A stretch of DNA of 64,000 nt from Thermoanaerobaculia bacterium (GTDB lineage: Bacteria; Acidobacteriota; Thermoanaerobaculia; Multivoradales; JAHEKO01). Below, in pieces: positions 20,123 through 30,244 of the stretch (the first letter of the stretch is position 1; every line of letters starts with the position of its first letter). Location of the stretch: NCBI GenBank assembly GCA_947259925.1, contig CAMYOG010000053.1:1-64000 (forward strand). Reading direction: 5' to 3'. The notes under the pieces were generated by a model. The model had not been told where the DNA came from. It did no database searches and saw only the letters and a list, made by a program, of their open reading frames with translations. Both the position numbers and the translations under genes were made by a program.

Positions 20123-20905
20123 TCACCGTAACTCCTCTGTGGCCGAATCGCGGGCTGCTTTGCGGCCGACGAGGGCGGCGGCACCGACACCCGCCAGGTA
20201 GAGCACGATCGTCGGCAGCGCGAAGAGCAGGAGGTTGACCACGTCCGGCGTCGGCGTGATCACGGCCGCCATGATGAAGATGATCAGCACGGCCCAGCGG
20301 AAGTGGCGCATCAGGAAGGCCGGGGAGACGACGCCGATGCGGGCCAGGAAGAAGATCACGATCGGCAACTCGAACATCAGGCCGAGACCGAAGATGATGT
20401 AGAGCAGAAAGCGGTAATAGCGATCGACCGTGATCTGAGGCTCGAACGCGTCGCCCATCTGGATCAGGAACTCGAGGGCGAAGGGGAAGGCGACGAAGTA
20501 GGCGAAGGTGCCGCCGCCCAGAAAGAAGAGGGTGCCGAAGAAGACGAACGGGAAAGCGTAGCCCCGCTCGCGCTTGTAGAGCCCCGGAGAGATGAAGCGC
20601 CATGCCTGGTAGAGCACGAACGGCGTCGCCAGGAAGAGCCCGGCCAGGAGCGCGACCTTCACGTACAGGATGAAGGCGTCGGTAACCCCCAGAAAGACGA
20701 GGCGCTGGCCCTCGGGGAGGACCTTGTAGATCGGCCGCGCCAGGACCTTCGCGATCGGCTTGGCGAACGCCCAGCAGACCAGAAAGCCGATGATCACGGC
20801 GGCCAGCGACCACAGGATGCGGCGCCGCAGCTCCTCGAGGTGCTCGAGCAGGCTCATCCGCGAGAGCTCTTCGGGCTCCCCTGCCGAGCCGACTGGCGCC
20901 TTCAT
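20123..20905 (-). CDS. tatC: Twin-arginine translocase subunit TatC
   Basis: A 260-residue inner-membrane protein with six predicted helices. The amino end SLLEHLEELRRRILWSLAAV is the TatC signature that binds the twin-arginine signal peptide together with the conserved Glu in LGLMFELPIVIFFLARIG. The helix LIIFIMAAVITPTPDVVNLLLFALP is also typical. TatC is the receptor that pairs with TatA/B to export folded proteins. It lies 22 bases downstream of tatA on the same strand and so probably shares its transcript. Confidence 0.95.
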   Translation of the reverse strand: MKAPVGSAGEPEELSRMSLLEHLEELRRRILWSLAAVIIGFLVCWAFAKPIAKVLARPIYKVLPEGQRLVFLGVTDAFILYVKVALLAGLFLATPFVLYQAWRFISPGLYKRERGYAFPFVFFGTLFFLGGGTFAYFVAFPFALEFLIQMGDAFEPQITVDRYYRFLLYIIFGLGLMFELPIVIFFLARIGVVSPAFLMRHFRWAVLIIFIMAAVITPTPDVVNLLLFALPTIVLYLAGVGAAALVGRKAARDSATEELR

Positions 20906-20927
20906 CGCAAGGCGAGGCTAGCCGGCG

Positions 20928-21266
20928 TCACGCCGAGCTGTCGTCCTCGGGCTCCTCTGTCGCGGTCTCGTCGGCGGGCTCGTCGTCCTCGACCGTCGCG
21001 GTGGTCTCGTCGTCGTTCCGGGCGACCGGTGCCGCGGCAGCGGCGGCAGCGGCAGCGGAAGAGGCCTGGGTCGAGGGCTCCGGTCGAGTCGGCTCGGTCG
21101 ACATCACCTCGACGTCGATCGAGCGCTTCAGGTCGGTCGAGGCCCGGCGGAACTCCCCCAACGCCTTGCCGATCGTACGGCCGAACTCCGGCAGCCGCTT
21201 CGGTCCGAAGATAAGCAGCGCGATCACCAGGATGAAGAGCATCTCTGGAACACCGATGGGGCCCAT
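20928..21266 (-). CDS. tatA: Tat translocase subunit TatA/B
   Basis: A 112-residue protein from the ATG at 21266. One N-terminal membrane helix (VPEMLFILVIALLIFG) with the early Glu, the FGPKRLPEFGRTIGKALGEFRRA amphipathic helix, and a disordered tail containing an Ala run and many Asp/Glu residues. The sequence FGPKxLPE is TatA-like. With only one such gene seen here, it could serve both TatA and TatB roles. It is the first gene of the tat pair, with tatC 22 bases downstream. Confidence 0.9.
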   Translation of the reverse strand: MGPIGVPEMLFILVIALLIFGPKRLPEFGRTIGKALGEFRRASTDLKRSIDVEVMSTEPTRPEPSTQASSAAAAAAAAAPVARNDDETTATVEDDEPADETATEEPEDDSSA

Positions 21267-21394
21267 TTCGTCTCCGATTCCATGATCGAGCGCCCGCGAG
21301 GGAAAGTCAAGCCGGGGGCCAGAACCCAAGGGGCCCGCGCTACGTACCCTGTTAAACAGCGGGTCCCCAGGACCCTCTGGTATTCTCTGCGGCT

Positions 21395-23007
21395 ATGAGA
21401 AGCGGCTGGCGCGTTGCGGCGATAACCCTGTTCACCCTGTCGATCCTCCTCGGTGGCGTGTTCGGTGACCGAGTTCTGGCGCTCACCGACGAGGCCCGCG
21501 AGATGCTGCGCGTCTACACCGAGCTGGTGACCGTGGCGCACGAGAGCTACGGCACCGAGATCGAGTACGACGATCTCGTCACCTCCTCGATCAACGGCAT
21601 GGTGCGCACGCTCGACCCCCACACCAGCTTCCTCAGCCGCGAGGCGTACGCCAACATGCGCGAGCGCCAGCGCTCCAGCTTCCACGGCCTCGGGATCCTG
21701 GTCGGCATGCGCAAAGGCCAGCTGACCGTGATCACCCCGATCGAGGGAACACCGGCCTCGCGCATGGGCCTGCGCGCCGGCGACATCATCAGCAAGATCG
21801 AGGGTGAGACGACCGAGAGCATGAACATCGACGACGCCGTGAGCCGTCTCAAGGGACCCAAGGGGACCAGCGTCCGGGTCGAGATCGTGCGCCAGGGACT
21901 CGACGAGCCGCTCGAGTTGACCATTACCCGCGCCGAGATCCCCCAGGACACGGTCCGCTACGTCTACATGATCACCCCGACCACCGGCTACCTGACGATC
22001 TCGGACTTCAACCGCGGTACCGGCAAGGAGGTCGCCGAGGCGATCGAGAGTCTCAGGGAACAGGGGATGGAGCGGCTGATCCTCGATCTGCGCAACAACG
22101 GTGGCGGGCTGCTCGACCAGGCGATCGAGGTGGCGGACCAGTTCCTGCCCGACGGCGCCAAGATCGTCGAGACCGGCGGCCGAACACGCGAGTCGTTCCA
22201 GGAGTTCTACGCCTCGACCCGCTACGACGACCTCGAGCTGCCGGTGGTCGTGCTGGTCAACGACGGTACGGCGTCGGCGGCAGAGATCGTCGCCGGCGCG
22301 ATCCAGGATCACGACATCGGCCTGATCGTCGGCACTCCGACCTGGGGCAAGGGCCTCGTACAGACCGTCTATTCGCTCTCCTATCAGTCGGGCATCGCCC
22401 TCACTACGGCCAAGTACTACACGCCCTCCGGGCGCTTGATCCAGCGGGACTACAGCTCGTGGTTCGACTACGCGACCCACGGCAACGGTCACGGCAGCGG
22501 CAACGGCACCCCGCCGAGAGCGGACGACACCGAGCGCGAGATCTTCCTTACCGACCTGGGACGCGAGGTCTACGGTGGCGGCGGCATCATGCCCGACATC
22601 GAGGTCCAGGGCCAGGAGATCTCGACGCTCCTCCAGTACCTCCTCAGCCGTAGCACCTTTTTCGACTTCGCCAACTCCTACACGGCGACCCACCCGATCG
22701 AGAGTCCCCAGTGGACACCGCCGGAGAGCCTGATGGCCGAGTTCCGCGACTGGCTGCTCGCCGAGGGCCTGGCGACCGAGGAGGAGATCGCAGACCTGGC
22801 CGAGCCCGAGAACGCCGAGATGGCTGCACGTTACCTGCACGCCGAGATCTTCAACTCGGTCTTCGGCATCGAGGCCCGCTATCAGATCCTCGCGGCCGGC
22901 GACCTCCAGGTGATCCGAGCTCTGGAAGCCCTCGAGGAAGCGACCAATCTGCTCGCCCGACGCCAGGAGTTGAGCGACGGCGGGCGGCGAACGGCCGCCG
23001 CCGGGGT

Positions 23008-23011
<4 letters not shown>
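21395..23011 (+). CDS. Carboxy-terminal processing protease, S41 family (CtpA/Prc type)
   Basis: A 538-residue periplasmic serine protease. A signal/anchor sequence occupies about residues 5-30. The PDZ domain (about 95-180) is recognised by FHGLGILVGM and SRMGLRAGDIISKIEG. The catalytic S41 domain follows with DLRNNGGGLLDQAIEVA, the nucleophile Ser in NDGTASAAEIVAGAIQD (around residue 293) and the catalytic Lys in PTWGKGLVQT. About 140 extra C-terminal residues continue past the protease core as helices (MAEFRDWLLAEGLATEEEI). Family members trim periplasmic or outer-membrane proteins from their C-termini. It overlaps the convergent deacetylase gene by 4 bases. Confidence 0.93.
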
Positions 23012-23967
<956 letters not shown>

Positions 23968-23976
23968 CCGGCGATC

Positions 23977-24648
23977 TTAGCCCGCCCCGGTCCACACCAG
24001 GGCCGACGGCCTGCCGCGCGGCGGAACGCCGATACCCTTCGCCGCCAGCCGCTTGCGCGCCCGATGGACCAGTGAGTCGATGCTGCTGGCGGTCAGCCCC
24101 TGACCGAGGGCGCGGGCGATGTCGCGACTGCACCAGCCCTCGACGCAGGCGAGGTAGAGGACGCGTACGTCGCGCGCCGCCTGGCGCGGTCCGACGACTT
24201 CGCGACAGCGCCGCAGAAAGACCGTGCTGCACTCGCGCTCGAGCAGCCGCTGCTCGGGACCGAGCGCCGGATCGACGGTATCGACCTCGCCACGCTCCTG
24301 GGGATAACTGACCATCCGATTGCGGCCTCGCTTGGCCGCGATCTCGCTCCGCACCCGATCGATCGCCACGGTCTCGGCGATCCGACCGAGGTAGGCCGAG
24401 ATCGCGGCTTCGGCCCCTCCACGGCACCGGAGCAGGTAGCGCCCTCCGTTGTCGAGCAGCTTGCAGTAGACCTCCTGCAGGAGATCCTCGACCTCGACCG
24501 GGGGATTCCACATACCTGTCCGGCGCAAGCCGCGGCGGACTCCGGCGAGCAGCCGTACCTCGTAGCGCCTCCTGAACTCGTTCCAGGCCGTCCCGTCGCG
24601 CTGCACGGCGCAGCGCCGCAAGAGCTCGCGAGCTCCGTTCGTCTCCAT
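23977..24648 (-). CDS. ECF-like RNA polymerase sigma factor
   Basis: A 223-residue sigma-70-family protein from the ATG at 24648, preceded by AAAGGAGCGGAAG. Region 2 is seen in VEVEDLLQEVYCKLLDNGG and AISAYLGRIAETVAIDRVRSE. Region 4 is seen in VLYLACVEGWCSRDIARALGQGLTASSIDSLVHRARKRLA. An insert between the two is longer than in typical ECF factors. No anti-sigma gene adjoins it. It is followed 9 bases later by the deacetylase-like gene, suggesting that they are transcribed together. The regulon cannot be predicted. Confidence 0.85.
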   Translation of the reverse strand: METNGARELLRRCAVQRDGTAWNEFRRRYEVRLLAGVRRGLRRTGMWNPPVEVEDLLQEVYCKLLDNGGRYLLRCRGGAEAAISAYLGRIAETVAIDRVRSEIAAKRGRNRMVSYPQERGEVDTVDPALGPEQRLLERECSTVFLRRCREVVGPRQAARDVRVLYLACVEGWCSRDIARALGQGLTASSIDSLVHRARKRLAAKGIGVPPRGRPSALVWTGAG

Positions 24649-24985
24649 CTTCCGCTCCTTTCGTCCAGGGAGCGGAGGTGTGCGGCGGCAGCGAGGGTCA
24701 GCGGCCGGTCGGTCGACCGGCACGACGGCCAGAGGGCCGGGATGGTAGCACAAGAGAGCAGCGATTCGCCGGCCGATGTATCAGATCGCCCCCTCACCCT
24801 CCACACCCGCCCAGTGCCCGAACGCCCCTCAGGCGCTTGGATCGACTCGTCAGCGAGCCGTAAGGCGAAGCTAATCCCTCTCCCTCCCTCGCGGTAGGAG
24901 AGGGACGCCTCCACCCGGCACCTGTGCTGCGAGGCTTCAGTGGAACGGATCGCCCGCCTCACCCTCGTGGTTGGGCGGCCGGGGG
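24649..24985. other. Intergenic region with inverted repeats
   Basis: No gene is visible in these 337 bases between two minus-strand genes. Two hairpins occur: GCCGGTC/GACCGGC at 24704-24721 with a four-base loop, and CCCTCTCC/GGAGAGGG at 24876-24904. The latter lies downstream of the ATP-grasp gene and could be its terminator, although it lacks a T-run. Confidence 0.5.
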
Positions 24986-26206
24986 CTACTCGGCGTGGAC
25001 GCGGATCGTCTGGCCGATCTCGTCGCAGATGCCCCGCAGGGCGTCGTAGTCGGGGTGGCGCAGCCGGATCCAGGCGTTCGCCATGTAGCCAGCTTCGATC
25101 GGCTGCGTCGACGATCCGGGCGGCGGCAGGTGGGCGTCGATGATCGTCTCGCCGTGGCGCTGATGGATCGCCTCGACGCCCTCGTAGCCGGTGATCCGGC
25201 CGTCGCGGGTCGGACGGAGGGCGATCATCGCGGCCGCGTAGTTGCGCGAGGGTGGCGATGCTGCCCGTCCGTGGGCGATCGCCATCCCCCACTCGCGATA
25301 GAGGTCGATATCGTTCGCCGCCGAATAGAGGTCCCAGACCGAGACCCCCGGCGGCCGGCAGCCGATCTCCGAGAACTTGAGTCCCTTGGGCCCGAAGAAC
25401 CACTCCATGTGGGTCGCCGAGGTGCCGATGCCGAGCGCCCGGTTGACCTCGTAGCCCATCGCCTTGACCTCGTCGTAGCCCGGCGCCCCGACCCGGTTGG
25501 TGGTGATCACGTACGGCGTAATCCACCGATTGCGCATCGATTCGAGCACCCCCGGGTAGTAGTGCGAAACGAACTCGTGCGCGACCTCGCCGTTGATGCT
25601 CAGCGTGTCGTAGAAGCCCTCGTGCCCCTCGATGAACTCCTCGGCCGCCACCGAGTGGCCACGGTCGATCCCGTGGCGGTGGATCGCATGCTCGAGCTGC
25701 TCCGCGGTGTCGATGCGATCGGTTTCGGCGGCGCCGGCGCCACCGCGCGGCTTGAGAATGATCGGGAAGCCAACCCGCGCCGCGAACGCGCGCGCTTCGT
25801 CGGCTGACGAGACCCCATCCGATGCCGCGCACGGAATGCCGTTCCGGCGCAACACCTCCTTCATCGCCGGCTTGTCGCGGCAGAGGAAGGCGGTCTCGAC
25901 CGAGGTGCCCGGGATGCCGGTCGCCTCGCGCACCTTCGCCACCGGCAGGATGTGCGCCTCGACCGTCGCCTCCATCCGGTCGACCCAGCCGCGGGCCTGG
26001 ATCCGTCGCACGGTGTGCAGGAGCGCCCCCTCGTCGCAGACCGACCCGACCTGCTCGTAGTCGCCGAGCCAGTCCTTGAGCTCCGGGTCGAGCGCGTCGA
26101 CCGGCGCCTCGCCGATGCCGGTCACGTGCGCACCGACCGAGGCGAGTCCGCGCACGAACTGCCGCTGGTTGCTGGGGAACTTCGGCTCGATGAAGATGAC
26201 GTGCAC
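24986..26206 (-). CDS. ATP-grasp ligase-like protein 1
   Basis: A 406-residue protein of the carboxylate-amine/thiol ligase ATP-grasp superfamily. The N-terminal pre-ATP-grasp domain starts HVIFIEPKFPSNQRQFVRGL. The ATP-grasp core shows DKPAMKEVLRRNGIPCA, the nucleotide-binding FPIILKPRGGAGAAET, EEFIEGHEGF, and the metal-binding HMEWFFG and FSEIGCRPPG. GTG at 26206 with AAGGAGCGGGGC upstream is the start. It is divergent from the lipoprotein-secretin genes and clearly paralogous to the ATP-grasp genes at 30245 and 31468. Such enzymes join a carboxylate, activated as acyl-phosphate, to an amine. The substrates here are unknown. Confidence 0.88.
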   Translation of the reverse strand: MHVIFIEPKFPSNQRQFVRGLASVGAHVTGIGEAPVDALDPELKDWLGDYEQVGSVCDEGALLHTVRRIQARGWVDRMEATVEAHILPVAKVREATGIPGTSVETAFLCRDKPAMKEVLRRNGIPCAASDGVSSADEARAFAARVGFPIILKPRGGAGAAETDRIDTAEQLEHAIHRHGIDRGHSVAAEEFIEGHEGFYDTLSINGEVAHEFVSHYYPGVLESMRNRWITPYVITTNRVGAPGYDEVKAMGYEVNRALGIGTSATHMEWFFGPKGLKFSEIGCRPPGVSVWDLYSAANDIDLYREWGMAIAHGRAASPPSRNYAAAMIALRPTRDGRITGYEGVEAIHQRHGETIIDAHLPPPGSSTQPIEAGYMANAWIRLRHPDYDALRGICDEIGQTIRVHAE

Positions 26207-26265
26207 GCCCCGCTCCTTGCGGCCTACGGCCGGTCTGCTAGCGCTGTCGTTTTTCCGGAGCCGCG

Positions 26266-26271
26266 ATTATA
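26266..26271 (-). promoter_or_regulatory. Possible -10 element for the ATP-grasp 1 gene
   Basis: A perfect TATAAT on the minus strand, about 60 bases upstream of the GTG start, in the divergent 114-base intergenic region. No good -35 is found at 17 bases (GGTTTT), so the assignment is tentative. Confidence 0.35.
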
Positions 26272-26320
26272 TGCCCGCCCGGTGCCGAAAAACCGTGGGC
26301 GGGTCCGTCTAATTCGGAGC

Positions 26321-27052
26321 ATGGCTCCGGTTGGCCGCACATTGTGGGTTGCTCTCGCGGTGGTCGTCGCCACCCTCGGCTGCGATCTCTGGGACCAGAA
26401 CACCTCGCCCGTCGCTCCGACCGGGACGGTGCTCACGATCCGAGCGAACCCGACGTCGCTCTCGCTCGATGGCGTCTCCGAGATCACCGTCGTCGCTACC
26501 CACTCGAGCGGCGTGCCGGCGCGCACCGGCACCGAGATCCGCTTCAGCACCGACCTGGGCACATTCGACCAGATCGTCGTTCCTACCGACGGCCAGGGGG
26601 TGGCCAGGACCATGCTACGGGCGGACGGGCGGGCTGGAACCGCGCGGGTCCGCGCGGTCTCGGGCACCGAGGCGGCGATGGACGGGACCAACAGTCAGGT
26701 GTCGGTGGCCATCGGCACCGCGGCCCTGACCGCGGCGTTCGAGTCTGAGGTCGGCGCCGGCCTGACCGTGGCCTTCAAAGACAAGTCGACCGGCGACCCG
26801 ACGGCATGGGAGTGGGACTTCGGCGACGACACCCATCCCGTGAACCGGACCCAACCCGACCCGGCCCATACCTACCAGGAAGAAGGCACCTACCTGGTCC
26901 GTCTGATCGTCCGCAATCCGGATGGCGAAGACTCGGCGAGTGAATTCGTCACCGTCCCGGCCTCCGATGGGATGCTTTCGGCCGCTGACTTCACCTCCAA
27001 GGTCGACGGCACCAGGTCCGTGATGGTGCCCCGAGGACGGAACAACCGGTGA
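26321..27052 (+). CDS. Lipoprotein with Ig-like (Big-1 type) and PKD domains
   Basis: A 243-residue protein from the ATG at 26321. A lipoprotein signal ends in the lipobox TLGC with Cys near residue 20. An Ig-like domain of the invasin/Big-1 type follows (LTIRANPTSLSLDGVSEITVVATHSSG to RVRAVSGTEA, about 35-125). Then comes a PKD domain (about 130-215) with the signature WEWDFGDD and HTYQEEGTYLVRLIVRN. It overlaps the secretin gene by 4 bases. A lipoprotein beside an orphan secretin could act as its pilot or scaffold, which is inference. PKD/Ig folds usually mediate surface contacts. Confidence 0.85.
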   Translation: MAPVGRTLWVALAVVVATLGCDLWDQNTSPVAPTGTVLTIRANPTSLSLDGVSEITVVATHSSGVPARTGTEIRFSTDLGTFDQIVVPTDGQGVARTMLRADGRAGTARVRAVSGTEAAMDGTNSQVSVAIGTAALTAAFESEVGAGLTVAFKDKSTGDPTAWEWDFGDDTHPVNRTQPDPAHTYQEEGTYLVRLIVRNPDGEDSASEFVTVPASDGMLSAADFTSKVDGTRSVMVPRGRNNR

Positions 27053-30000
27053 CGATCCGACTCATTCTCACGGCTCTCTTTCTCCTCCTGGCGACCGGAG
27101 GCTCGCTGGCGTCGCCCCGCCCGGTCCCCGGCGACGACCAGGTGAGGTTCGTCCTGGACGGGACCATCAAGGATCCACCGCCGAAGAGACCATCGGCAGC
27201 CCGGCCGGCAGTCCGCGAGCATCAGTTCCTCCGGCTCGAGTTCCGGTCGGAGGTTCGGGTCGAGCGGTACCTGCGGACCGCCATCCGGCGCTACCTGCTC
27301 GGGGACGCCTACGCTCCGGCCGAGTGCATGGACACCAGCGGCGCTACCTCTCACCACTGCTTCACCAGGACGACCCTGGAGGCGGTCGACAACGAGCCGC
27401 CCGTGACGACGGTCGAGACCCTGGAGCTCGAGCTCCACGAGCATCCCTCGGGCGGCTTCGAGCTCTACTTCTTCGGTACCGAGGACAACGGCGCCAAGAA
27501 GAGCTCCAAGCTCAAGGGGATGATCGGGCGCTTCGCGACACTCCTCAGCGAGCTCAAGACCGCGAAGCTCGGAGGCCCGAACGACGAGTTCTTCCTCTAC
27601 TCGCTGAGCTACGTCCAGGCCGACCGGGCGGTAGCCGTGCTGAAAACGCTCGGTTACTCGGTGATCGAGTACTCGAGCAAGGCGGAGACGAACGTCACGA
27701 CCGCCGTTCCCGACAAGATCTACGCCTCCAAGGGGAGCACTCTCAGCCGTCCCGCGATCATCAACATGATCGACCCCGACGCCACCAGCCTGGTCGAGAA
27801 GCAGGCGGGCGCCTCGTCGCTCGGGGGCACCACCGAGAACCGGCCCAAGGCCAGCGTGCTAACCGGTGGCCAGCGGCTCGATGCGGTGACCGACGGAGTG
27901 CCGCTCCAGCAGCTCCTGATCGTGTACGACAAGGACGATCGCCCCGCCCTCTACCAGCTGTTGAAGACCCTCAACGAGGAGATCGACGTTGCAGCCAAAC
28001 AGATCCTGATCGAGGCTCTGGTGGTCGAGCTGGATCGCGACAAGCTGAAGGACATCGGAATCCAGCTCCGGGCGAGCGAAGACGGCGGCACGCTCGAGGC
28101 CAGGGAAGAGGACGGCATCGTCGAGCCGCTTCTTCTGCAGATCGTACGCCCCTCGCCCCAGACCCTGTTCGAGTTCGATCTCAGGATACGCGCCCTGGTC
28201 GACGATGGCACCGCCAGCGTGCTGTCGCGGCCCTCGGTCCTGGTTCTCGACGGCCGCCAGGCCCGGATCAAGGTCGGTGACGAAGTGCCGTTCACGTCGC
28301 AGGTCGCCGTGGCAGGGAGCGGACTGACCACCACGAACACGGCATTCCTGTCGACCGGGATCATTCTGAATCTGCGGCCCCGGGCCTCCGCCGACGACTC
28401 GCAGGTCACCTTTCAGGTCGAGACGATCATCAGCTCGGCCGGGCCCAGCAGGGTACAGCCCGAAACCGGCATCCTGATCGCCCCGGTCATACAGAGCCGC
28501 CAGGTCCAGACGCTCGTCCGGGTCGCCAACGACACCCCGTTCGTCATCGGCGGTCTCATCGATCGGGGCGTGCAGGAGGATCTCTCCAAGGTCCCCGTGC
28601 TATCGAAGGTGTGGGGGCTCGGGCGCCTCTTCCGCAAGAAAACCTTCGTCAAACAGGACAAGGAAGTGATCGTGGTGATCACTCCGCACATCATCCCGGT
28701 CGAGGACGACGACTCCAGCTTCGTCATTCCCAGGGACTCCGATCTCCTGGACAACTTCGGCTCGAGGCTGTTCAGGGACTCGTACCGCCTGCGACAGAGC
28801 GATATCTTCGACCTGGAGTTCATCAAGGCGAATCCCGAGTACAAGAACACCTCCGACGAGGTCCGGAGCGTCGTCAAGCGGGGAATCGCGCTCACCGAGC
28901 TCGACAAGGCACCACCACTCGACCGATCGGCCATCGTCCAGGAAGTGCTCTCGGCTCTCGAAGAGCTGAAGGAGAACGTTCCCGAGTTCAGCCGGCACCT
29001 GGACGAAGCCAGCCTGAAAGAGCGCAGAAAGACCATCCTCGAGCTGCAGGAGGCGCTCTCCAGCCTGGACGGCAGCGAGAAGATCGAGGCTCTGCCGCAC
29101 GCACTCGAGCTGGAGATCGGCGAGGACGATGGCGACCCGACCCTCGCCCTGTGGAGTCTCGCCGAGAGGCTGGAGAGCGAGAAGCGCAGCATCGATGCCT
29201 GGCTCGAGTTCGCCGCTTTCCTGGATCTCGAACGAAGAGGCCAGAGGAACTGGCCCACCGAGAGCGAAGTGGAGACGCTGATCACGTTCTACAACGGCGA
29301 CATCCCCGGAGAGGAGATTCTCGTCCAGCGGATGCTCATCGGGCTGCTCGAAGGGCCCTGTCCTTCCTCTGTTCCCGAGAAGCTACGGTCGAAGAAGGTC
29401 GAGGATCGCCAACCTGCCAAGCCGTGCGAGATCGGCCAGGGTATCCCCCTGGGGAGGATCATCTACCTCCAGGAAGAGGACTCTTCGCTCGACGTGGCGT
29501 TTCTGAACGACCTCTGGAACGGCTGTTCGAAAGACGAGACGGCCTTCATCCGATTCGGAAGGCAGCCGAAGGTTCTGAAACAGCCACCGGTGCCCGTAGC
29601 CAGGTGCGGGCCGCTCACCGGCAAGTACGTCAACGCACTCAAGAAGGGAAAGGCGCTGGCCCTCAACGACACCTTCGATGGGCGTCGAGGCTGGAACCCT
29701 CTCCAGATGCTCCGCAGCGTCCTGGCGCTCGAGCGGACGCTCGATCTCAATCCCGAGGAGACGTTCCCCCGCACCATGAGTGCCTTCCACGTGGGCCGAG
29801 AGGTCATCCTCCCGACCCAGGAGGACCTTTCGACCCGCACCCACCTGCTCGATCGGCAGACTGCCAGGCTCTACTACGAGACGTTGCACTATTACGACGC
29901 CTTCTACGGCAGATTCCGTGAACGCACGGCCGGCCTTCAGCTGGTCATGCCGGTGTTCAGGGTGATTCCGGAGCAGGAGTTTCTACTGGGGCGCTCCGCC

Positions 30001-30195
30001 GCCGACCGCAGCGCGTCCCGAGCCTCACCCGCGGCTGGCGCAGAAGTCGCCGCCAACGTCGTCGTGCGGGTCGACTATGCCAGCCCCGGCGGGGGCCCTC
30101 GTCCATCCGAGCCCGCGACCGATCTCGAGCGACTCGAACAACGACTGGTCATCGCGCTCAAGGCTCGCCGGCCGGCCAGTGGCGGACAGCGCTAG
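27049..30195 (+). CDS. Orphan secretin-domain outer-membrane protein with long C-terminal extension
   Basis: A 1048-residue exported protein (signal peptide about 1-22) from the GTG at 27049. N-domain-like segments lie around 180-225 and 285-315. Residues about 316-550 form a type II/III secretin core: QILIEALVVELDRDKLKDIG, SVLSRPSVLVLDGRQARIKVGDEVPF, TGIILNLRPRASADDSQVTFQVE, RVANDTPFVIGGLIDR, VPVLSKVWGLGRLFRK and VVVITPHIIP. The final 500 residues are mostly helical and unrecognised. GspD/PilQ secretins usually end soon after the core. No other type II, type III or pilus genes are nearby. It is translationally coupled to the upstream lipoprotein. Confidence 0.88.
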   Translation: MTIRLILTALFLLLATGGSLASPRPVPGDDQVRFVLDGTIKDPPPKRPSAARPAVREHQFLRLEFRSEVRVERYLRTAIRRYLLGDAYAPAECMDTSGATSHHCFTRTTLEAVDNEPPVTTVETLELELHEHPSGGFELYFFGTEDNGAKKSSKLKGMIGRFATLLSELKTAKLGGPNDEFFLYSLSYVQADRAVAVLKTLGYSVIEYSSKAETNVTTAVPDKIYASKGSTLSRPAIINMIDPDATSLVEKQAGASSLGGTTENRPKASVLTGGQRLDAVTDGVPLQQLLIVYDKDDRPALYQLLKTLNEEIDVAAKQILIEALVVELDRDKLKDIGIQLRASEDGGTLEAREEDGIVEPLLLQIVRPSPQTLFEFDLRIRALVDDGTASVLSRPSVLVLDGRQARIKVGDEVPFTSQVAVAGSGLTTTNTAFLSTGIILNLRPRASADDSQVTFQVETIISSAGPSRVQPETGILIAPVIQSRQVQTLVRVANDTPFVIGGLIDRGVQEDLSKVPVLSKVWGLGRLFRKKTFVKQDKEVIVVITPHIIPVEDDDSSFVIPRDSDLLDNFGSRLFRDSYRLRQSDIFDLEFIKANPEYKNTSDEVRSVVKRGIALTELDKAPPLDRSAIVQEVLSALEELKENVPEFSRHLDEASLKERRKTILELQEALSSLDGSEKIEALPHALELEIGEDDGDPTLALWSLAERLESEKRSIDAWLEFAAFLDLERRGQRNWPTESEVETLITFYNGDIPGEEILVQRMLIGLLEGPCPSSVPEKLRSKKVEDRQPAKPCEIGQGIPLGRIIYLQEEDSSLDVAFLNDLWNGCSKDETAFIRFGRQPKVLKQPPVPVARCGPLTGKYVNALKKGKALALNDTFDGRRGWNPLQMLRSVLALERTLDLNPEETFPRTMSAFHVGREVILPTQEDLSTRTHLLDRQTARLYYETLHYYDAFYGRFRERTAGLQLVMPVFRVIPEQEFLLGRSAADRSASRASPAAGAEVAANVVVRVDYASPGGGPRPSEPATDLERLEQRLVIALKARRPASGGQR

Positions 30196-30244
30196 ACCGG
30201 CCTCTGATCCGACACCGGCTCCGTAGACGTAAGATGGCGGCCCC

